17,242 nucleotides of DNA from JBEIVB01 sp040374085. GTDB lineage: Bacteria > Bacteroidota > Bacteroidia > UBA4408. Below, in pieces: positions 12,022 through 17,242 of the stretch. Under the pieces are notes generated by a model that worked only from the letters and a program-made list of their open reading frames with translations, was not told where the DNA came from and ran no database searches. Made by a program: the position numbers and the translations under genes. Each line of letters begins with the position of its first letter. The first letter of the stretch is position 1. Where the stretch lies: contig JBEIVB010000054.1 in the NCBI GenBank assembly GCA_040374085.1, positions 1 to 17,242 on the forward strand, given 5' to 3'.

Positions 12022-14148
12022 ATGCAACTGGATCAATTTTCCTACGACAACAAAATCGTCCGAAACTTTGCCTACGCTACCATTCTCTGGGGCATTGTGG
12101 GCATGACCGTGGGCCTTTTAGTGGCCCTGCAACTTGTGTTTCCCGCTCTGAACTTTAACCTGCCCTACACCACCTTTGGACGCATAAGGCCATTGCACAC
12201 CAACGCCGTCATCTTTGCCTTTGTAGGCAACGGCATCTTCACCGGCGTATATTATTCCTTGCAGCGTCTGCTGAAAACCCGCATGTGGTCCGATACCCTA
12301 AGCCGCCTCAACTTTTGGGGTTGGCAATTCATCATTGTATGCGCGGCCATCTCTCTGTTGATGGGTTTCACCACCGGAAAGGAATATGCCGAGCTGGAGT
12401 GGCCCATCGACATCCTCATTACCTTAGTTTGGGTAGTGTTCGGATGGAACCTCTTCGCAACTATCCTGGTGCGTAGGGAGCGTCATTTATATGTGGGGGT
12501 GTGGTTTTATATAGCCACCTTCGTTACGGTTGCCATGCTGCATGTGGTGAATTCTTTTGAGTTGCCGGTGAGCTTCATGAAAAGTTACTCTTGGTATGCC
12601 GGTGTTCAGGATGCCCTGGTGCAGTGGTGGTATGGGCACAACGCTGTTGCCTTCTTCCTCACCACGCCCTATTTGGGACTCATGTATTACTTCGTGCCCA
12701 AGGCGGCCAACCGCCCGGTGTATTCCTATCGCCTTTCCATCATACACTTTTGGGCTTTAATATTCCTGTACATCTGGGCCGGTCCTCACCATTTGCTGTA
12801 CTCCGCCTTGCCCGATTGGGCTCAGAGCTTGGGAACGGTGTTTTCGGTGATGCTGATTGCGCCCAGCTGGGGCGGCATGATCAACGGCTTACTTACCTTG
12901 CGAGGAGCCTGGGACAAGGTGCGGGAGAGCGTGGTGCTGAAGTTCATGGTGGTGGCCATCACCGCATACGGCATGTCCACCTTCGAAGGGCCCATGCTTT
13001 CTCTGAAAAATGTAAATGCAATAGCGCATTTTACCGATTGGGTGGTGGCTCACGTGCACGTGGGCGCCTTGGGTTGGAACGGGTTCCTAACCTTTGGCAT
13101 GCTGTATTGGTTGTATCCCAAACTGTTCAAAACCCAGCTCTACAGCACGCGTTTGGCCAATGTGCATTTTTGGTTGGGTACGCTCGGCATTGTGTTTTAC
13201 GCCGTTCCCATGTATTGGAGTGGCTTCACGCAGAGCTTGATGTGGAAAGAGTTTACCGAAGACGGTATGCTGCGGTATCCCAATTTTTTGGAAACCGTAA
13301 CCCAACTCATGCCCATGTATGCCTTGAGGGCTTTGGGCGGTACCATTTATTTGGCTGGAGTAGTGATTATGGCCTACAACCTGGTGAAGACGGCCAAGCA
13401 AGGGGCCGCAGTGGAGGATGAAGCAGCGGAAGCACCTGCTTTGGTGAAAGCCTATCAGCCGCATCAGAACGAACACTGGCACCGCTGGATCGAGCGCCGA
13501 CCTGTGCAGATGCTGGTGCTCAGCCTCGTGGTGGTGGCCATTGGCGGGGTGTTTGAGCTGGTTCCCACTTTTCTTATAAAATCCAACATACCCACCATCA
13601 GCTCGGTGAAGCCCTACACCCCGCTGGAGCTTCAGGGGCGCGACATCTACATACGCGAAGGCTGCTACAACTGCCACTCCCAACTCGTACGACCCTTCCG
13701 CTCCGAAACCGAACGCTACGGTGAGTACTCCAAAGCCGGCGAGTACGTGTACGACCACCCATTCCAATGGGGTTCCAAGCGCACCGGACCCGACCTGATG
13801 CGCCTCGGCGGCAAGTACCCCGACTCTTGGCACTACAACCACATGGACGACCCCACCACCATGTCGCCCGGTTCCATTATGCCGGCCTATCCCTGGCTGA
13901 TCGACAATACCTTGGATGTTGCCGGAACCCCTGCAAAAATCGCCGCCATGCGCACCCTCGGCGTTCCATATCCGAATGGTTATGAAAACAAGTCCATTGC
14001 CGACCTAAACCAACAGGCCAAAGCCATCAGCAATCGTTTGGCCAAAGAGAAAATTGAGGTCGATAGCGATAAAGAAATTGTGGCGCTTATAGCCTATTTG
14101 CAACGCTTGGGTACCGACATCAAGGGATCAAAAACTGCTCAAAAATAA
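12022..14148 (+). CDS. ccoNO: cbb3-type cytochrome c oxidase, fused catalytic subunit I and monohaem cytochrome c subunit II (CcoNO)
   Basis: 708 residues. Residues 1-460 are CcoN, the haem b / haem b3-CuB oxygen-reducing, proton-pumping core with about 12 membrane helices. Ligands visible: His59 and His346 (haem b), His344 (haem b3), His206, His256 and His257 (CuB; GHN and WAGPHH). Tyr250, 44 residues after His206, is placed like the cross-linked active-site Tyr of the family. A hydrophilic linker (460-490) and one helix (about 495-515) lead into CcoO (530-708), with one haem c site CYNCH (548-552) and a probable Met620 axial ligand (GSIMPAYPW). The N-O fusion is common in Bacteroidota. It reduces O2 to water at the inner membrane with high oxygen affinity, taking electrons via CcoP. 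The frame is continuous, so the fusion is genuine here. Confidence 0.97.
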   Translation: MQLDQFSYDNKIVRNFAYATILWGIVGMTVGLLVALQLVFPALNFNLPYTTFGRIRPLHTNAVIFAFVGNGIFTGVYYSLQRLLKTRMWSDTLSRLNFWGWQFIIVCAAISLLMGFTTGKEYAELEWPIDILITLVWVVFGWNLFATILVRRERHLYVGVWFYIATFVTVAMLHVVNSFELPVSFMKSYSWYAGVQDALVQWWYGHNAVAFFLTTPYLGLMYYFVPKAANRPVYSYRLSIIHFWALIFLYIWAGPHHLLYSALPDWAQSLGTVFSVMLIAPSWGGMINGLLTLRGAWDKVRESVVLKFMVVAITAYGMSTFEGPMLSLKNVNAIAHFTDWVVAHVHVGALGWNGFLTFGMLYWLYPKLFKTQLYSTRLANVHFWLGTLGIVFYAVPMYWSGFTQSLMWKEFTEDGMLRYPNFLETVTQLMPMYALRALGGTIYLAGVVIMAYNLVKTAKQGAAVEDEAAEAPALVKAYQPHQNEHWHRWIERRPVQMLVLSLVVVAIGGVFELVPTFLIKSNIPTISSVKPYTPLELQGRDIYIREGCYNCHSQLVRPFRSETERYGEYSKAGEYVYDHPFQWGSKRTGPDLMRLGGKYPDSWHYNHMDDPTTMSPGSIMPAYPWLIDNTLDVAGTPAKIAAMRTLGVPYPNGYENKSIADLNQQAKAISNRLAKEKIEVDSDKEIVALIAYLQRLGTDIKGSKTAQK

Positions 14149-14157
14149 CCTGGCCTT

Positions 14158-14328
14158 ATGAAATTCATTCACTACCTCGAGCGCATTTCCGGCATCAGCG
14201 TCTATCCTATGATTTCGCTCCTGCTGTTTTTTGCCTTCTTCAGTTTCTTGTTGTGGTATGCTTGGAGCGCGCCCAAAAGGCTCATGGATTATGGAGCCGA
14301 TCTTCCCAATTCAGATGAGAATGTGTAA
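14158..14328 (+). CDS. ccoQ: CcoQ-like small cbb3 oxidase subunit
   Basis: 56 residues from ATG 14158 to TAA, starting 9 bases after the ccoNO stop and ending 12 bases before ccoP. It has one membrane helix (about 16-36, PMISLLLFFAFFSFLLWYAW), then a short charged tail starting APKR. Size, single helix and position between the N/O and P genes match CcoQ/FixQ, which stabilises the association of CcoP with the core complex. Sequence conservation in this subunit is always low, so the call rests mainly on context. Confidence 0.82.
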   Translation: MKFIHYLERISGISVYPMISLLLFFAFFSFLLWYAWSAPKRLMDYGADLPNSDENV

Positions 14329-14340
14329 TTTTTTTGTGTT

Positions 14341-15528
14341 ATGAAAACAAAACGCATATCAATCCTTGCCTTTTTGTTGGTAACCTTTTTCAACCCCCTT
14401 TGTGCACAGGTTGGGGCTTCTGCAACCCCTGTTCAGCCCGATCCTCATGCCATGGGGCTGCTCAACAACCTTTTGTTTTGGATCATGGGGTTGAGCATTC
14501 TGGTTCTGTTCATCCTCATTATGGGCCTGGGGCGCTTACTGAACAGTTTGGTGGAAGGCAAAATCTCCATGGAGCTGCCCAAAGGAACCCTTCCAGTAGC
14601 CGTGCTGCTGGTTTCCATGCTCATTTCCGGCAATGCGGTGTGGGCACAGGTGGCCGCGCCTACCAACGGACCCAACACTTATGGAGGCATGGATGCAACC
14701 CTGTTCTGGGTTATGGTGGCCGCCTTGGTGGTTGAAATTGCGCTGTTGATATCGTTGCTGACCACCATTCGAAACGTGCTCTCTGCTATGGGTGCAGAGC
14801 GCGAGCCGGGGTTCTTGAGCCGCCTCTTCACCTGGAAATCGTGGGAGAAGGGCCTCACCGACGCAGTTCCCATTGAGCGCGAATCGGAGGTGATGACCGA
14901 CCACGAGTACGACGGCATTCGCGAACTCGACAACAACCTTCCACCCTGGTGGAAATACGGTTTTTATGCCACCATCTTATTCTCCTTGGTTTACCTGTTT
15001 AATTTTCATGTGGGTCGGATTTGGGATCTTTCCGATGGAGAATACCGCAATCAGCTGGCTGTGGCCGAAGAGCAAAAGCAAGCGTATCTGAGGGTGCATG
15101 GCGCAAAGGTGGATGAGAGCACGGTAAAATTGCTGAAGAACAGCGACGATCTGGCCACCGGAAAGTCGGTGTTCGATAAGAACTGCGTGGCCTGCCATGC
15201 GGCAGATGCAGGTGGAAACGTAGGTCCCAACCTAACCGATGATTATTGGAAACACGGGGGAAGCATTCAAAGTGTTTTTAAAACGATTAAGTACGGCGTG
15301 CCCGATAATGGCATGATCGCTTGGCAGGCCACATTAAAGCCACAAGAAATACAACAGGTGGCCAGCTACATCCTCAGTCTGCACGGCACCAAGCCCGCCC
15401 ATCCGAAAGCGCCCGAAGGCGACCTGGAACTTCAAGTAGCGGATAGTGCCGCGGTGCCCGGAGTTAAAGCCGACAGCTCCAAAACCAACATGGCATCTGC
15501 CACCCCCGGAAAAACTGCCCATCCGTGA
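14341..15528 (+). CDS. ccoP: cbb3-type cytochrome c oxidase subunit III, monohaem CcoP with extended membrane N-terminus
   Basis: 395 residues. The conserved CcoP core starts at about 185: DHEYDGIRELDNNLPPWW, a membrane helix (about 206-224), then a cytochrome c domain with one haem site CVACH (282-286), GPNLTD and GMIAW (Met325 likely axial). Proteobacterial CcoP has two haems; one is usual in Bacteroidota. Before the core are about 180 extra residues with four hydrophobic segments (about 7-22, 42-66, 85-103, 118-142). These look like two copies of a signal-like helix ending in AQV followed by a helix starting LFW. The tail after about 350 is Pro/Ala-rich and disordered. It passes electrons from soluble or membrane cytochrome c to CcoO. 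The stop overlaps the GTG of ccoG (GTGA). Confidence 0.93.
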   Translation: MKTKRISILAFLLVTFFNPLCAQVGASATPVQPDPHAMGLLNNLLFWIMGLSILVLFILIMGLGRLLNSLVEGKISMELPKGTLPVAVLLVSMLISGNAVWAQVAAPTNGPNTYGGMDATLFWVMVAALVVEIALLISLLTTIRNVLSAMGAEREPGFLSRLFTWKSWEKGLTDAVPIERESEVMTDHEYDGIRELDNNLPPWWKYGFYATILFSLVYLFNFHVGRIWDLSDGEYRNQLAVAEEQKQAYLRVHGAKVDESTVKLLKNSDDLATGKSVFDKNCVACHAADAGGNVGPNLTDDYWKHGGSIQSVFKTIKYGVPDNGMIAWQATLKPQEIQQVASYILSLHGTKPAHPKAPEGDLELQVADSAAVPGVKADSSKTNMASATPGKTAHP

Positions 15529-16943
15529 ATCCAGGACAAGAATCGGCACCACTGGACCAGTCCTTTCGCGACGCGGTAAGCACCATCGACAAGACGGGCA
15601 AGCGGTCGTGGATTTTCCCGGTTCAACCCAAAGGCCGACTCACCCACCTAAGAGAGCTCACCAGCTATTTCTACTTACTTATTTTCTTCTCCCTGCCGCA
15701 CCTAAAAGTCAACGGCGAACCCTTGGTGCTCATCAACGTGCTGGAACGGAAGTTCATCCTGTTCGGACTCGTTTTTTGGCCTCAAGATTTTGTATTGTTT
15801 GGACTGGCCATGATCACGTTTGTGGTATTTGTGGTCTTGTTTACCGTTGTGTTTGGCCGCTTGTTTTGCGGTTGGGCCTGTCCGCAAACGGTTTTTATGG
15901 AAATGGTATTTCGCCGCATCGAGTATTGGATAGAAGGCGATGGTCGTCAACAAAAAGCACTGAGTGCGGCGCCATGGAATGCGGGAAAAGTGCGGAAACG
16001 GCTGCTTAAACTCAGCATCTTCTTTTTTCTTTCATTCCTAATATCCAATAATTTCCTAAGCTACATCATCGGCTTCGATTCCCTATGGGCCATTGTTACC
16101 GGTCCTTTGGAGGCCCACGTGGGCGGGTTCAGCGCTATGTTGGTTTTCAGTACGGTGTTCTTCTTTGTGTTTGCCTACATGCGCGAGCAGGTGTGTTTGG
16201 TGGTGTGCCCTTACGGCCGGCTTCAGGGCGTGCTGTTGGATCCCAACTCTATTGTGGTGGCATACGATTATGTGCGCGGCGAGCCTCGTCATAAGTTCCA
16301 CAAAAACGAAACCCGCACCCAAGGCGATTGCATAGACTGCCGTGCATGTGTAAAGGTGTGCCCAACGGGCATAGACATCCGCCATGGAACGCAATTGGAG
16401 TGCACCAACTGCACCGCCTGCATCGATGCCTGCAACCGCATCATGGAGTCCGTTCATTTGCCTCAGGGACTCATTCGCTATGCTTCTGAGACGGGCATTC
16501 GCACCGGGGTTCCTCTACGCCTAACTCGGCGCATTATGGCCTACAGCTTGGTGCTGTTAACCCTGCTGAGCACCCTCACCTTTGCCCTGGTAACCCGAAG
16601 CGATGTGGAGACTACGGTGCTGCGCGCACGCGGACTTTTGTTTCAGGAGCAGGGTATAGACTCCGTGAGCAATTTGTATAATATTGAATTGGTGAATAAA
16701 ACCCATGAGAGCTTCCCCGCAAGCTTCCGCTTAGAGGGTATCCCCGGAAGCATAAAGCTGATTGGCTCCAGTCGGATAAGGGTGGAAAAATCCTCAATTT
16801 GGAAAGGCGCATTTTTTGTGGTGCTGCATCGTAAATTCCTTATCCGTCGAAAGTCAAAAATCTCCATCGGCATTTACCGAGATGGCCAATGCGTAGACCG
16901 CGTGCAAACCAACTTTCTTGGTCCGGTACATCGAACACACTAA
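15525..16943 (+). CDS. ccoG: CcoG, membrane iron-sulfur protein for cbb3 oxidase copper assembly
   Basis: 472 residues from GTG 15525, which overlaps the ccoP stop by 4 bases; no in-frame ATG lies near. It has about five membrane helices. The membrane part carries the Cys pairs FCGWACP (115, 119) and CLVVCP (224, 228). Two 4Fe-4S motifs follow, Cys269-272-275-279 (CIDCRACVKVCP) and Cys293-296-299-303 (CTNCTACIDAC). After a last helix (about 340-357) comes an Ig-like beta domain (about 370-465), as in the CcoG/FixG/RdxA family. CcoG reduces Cu(II) to Cu(I) for CuB insertion. All expected cysteines are present. It is translationally coupled to ccoP, and ccoH follows within 12 bases. Confidence 0.96.
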   Translation: MNPGQESAPLDQSFRDAVSTIDKTGKRSWIFPVQPKGRLTHLRELTSYFYLLIFFSLPHLKVNGEPLVLINVLERKFILFGLVFWPQDFVLFGLAMITFVVFVVLFTVVFGRLFCGWACPQTVFMEMVFRRIEYWIEGDGRQQKALSAAPWNAGKVRKRLLKLSIFFFLSFLISNNFLSYIIGFDSLWAIVTGPLEAHVGGFSAMLVFSTVFFFVFAYMREQVCLVVCPYGRLQGVLLDPNSIVVAYDYVRGEPRHKFHKNETRTQGDCIDCRACVKVCPTGIDIRHGTQLECTNCTACIDACNRIMESVHLPQGLIRYASETGIRTGVPLRLTRRIMAYSLVLLTLLSTLTFALVTRSDVETTVLRARGLLFQEQGIDSVSNLYNIELVNKTHESFPASFRLEGIPGSIKLIGSSRIRVEKSSIWKGAFFVVLHRKFLIRRKSKISIGIYRDGQCVDRVQTNFLGPVHRTH

Positions 16944-16949
16944 AATCTA

Positions 16950-17242
16950 ATGGTTATGATAAAAGCCTTTTCAAATTGGGGATTTCGGGTAGCTGCATTG
17001 TACACCGGTTTCATCTTGTTGATGGTGTTCATGGTATATCAAAGTGCCCGGCAGCGCATGGATCTGGTAACACCGAATTATTACACCGATGAGCTTATGT
17101 ATCAGGCCCGCATCGATGCCCGCAATCGATTCGATGCGTTGGAGAAGCCAATGGTGGTTTCTTTGAGTGCACGGGCATTGCACCTCGCGTTGCCAAAAAG
17201 TTTGTCAAACGGGATGGTGAAAGGTCAAGTCCTTATTTACCG
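16950..17242 (+). CDS. ccoH: CcoH/FixH cbb3 assembly protein, 3' end cut off
   Basis: The frame runs open from ATG 16950 (or ATG 16956, two codons later) to the window edge: 97 codons and two bases. Residues about 11-31 form a membrane helix (WGFRVAALYTGFILLMVFMVY). Then comes the FixH signature: RMDLVTPNYYTDELMYQARIDARNRFDAL, matching the D-x-V-x2-x-YY-x2-EL-x-YQ pattern, followed by the start of the periplasmic beta domain (VVSLSARALHLALP). CcoH is a single-span subunit or assembly factor for cbb3 oxidase stability. It starts 6 or 12 bases after ccoG, so it belongs to the same operon. Confidence 0.9.
   Translation, partial: MVMIKAFSNWGFRVAALYTGFILLMVFMVYQSARQRMDLVTPNYYTDELMYQARIDARNRFDALEKPMVVSLSARALHLALPKSLSNGMVKGQVLIY

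Noticed and set aside
12591..13421. Plus-strand open frame of 276 codons inside ccoNO
   Set aside because: It is in another frame of a certain oxidase gene, with Arg/His-rich shadow composition and no motif.
13087..13842. Minus-strand open frame of 251 codons opposite ccoNO
   Set aside because: Antisense to the conserved CcoN-CcoO region; His/Gly/Val-rich without any recognised domain.

Overview
The window looks chromosomal and comes from a member of the Bacteroidota. Supporting signs are a type IX secretion (T9SS) C-terminal sorting domain, the TAnnTTTG type of -7 promoter element ahead of many genes, weak or absent Shine-Dalgarno sequences, a fused CcoN-CcoO oxidase subunit, a single-haem CcoP, and a subtilase and sensor kinase of the style common in that phylum. 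Base composition is close to half GC by eye, higher than in many flavobacteria. I cannot fix the order or family. No insertion sequence, phage gene, integrase, CRISPR array or other sign of transfer is visible, and coding density is very high: no gene-free stretch reaches 300 bases.

Left part (1-3710). A truncated minus-strand secreted protein with a choice-of-anchor J type domain faces a plus-strand T9SS cargo protein. A minus-strand pair follows: an exported subtilisin-like protease and queD (queuosine/7-deazaguanine pathway), overlapping by 4 bases. Divergent from the protease is a 61-residue exported, highly basic peptide gene.

Middle part (3745-9470). A membrane sensor histidine kinase overlaps a cobB-type sirtuin deacylase. 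Then comes a self-contained tRNA-Leu(UAG) unit with its own promoter element and terminator, followed by a histone-deacetylase-family hydrolase overlapping a PagL-like outer-membrane lipid A deacylase. A DUF4159 protein with its own promoter converges on a minus-strand operon, and the two terminal stop codons share the same TTAA.

That minus-strand operon (11628 down to 8905) encodes an outer-membrane lipoprotein or barrel-like protein, a secreted VWA protein with beta-sandwich repeats, and a two-helix membrane protein. All three are tightly coupled and of unknown function.

Right part (11735-17242). This is a high-affinity cbb3 cytochrome oxidase operon, ccoS-ccoNO-ccoQ-ccoP-ccoG-ccoH, cut off inside ccoH by the window edge. 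CcoNO is the proton-pumping haem-copper core fused to a monohaem cytochrome. CcoP is the second cytochrome subunit. CcoG is predicted to reduce copper for the CuB site. CcoS, CcoQ and CcoH support assembly and stability. A 12-base palindrome with FNR-type spacing sits at the expected activator distance upstream of ccoS, which would suit low-oxygen induction. The copper ATPase ccoI is not in the window.

I see no clearly novel defence or mobile system. The best leads are promoter elements abutting start codons (probable leaderless mRNAs), internal duplications in the sensor kinase and in CcoP, the FNR-like site, and the uncharacterised VWA/lipoprotein operon.
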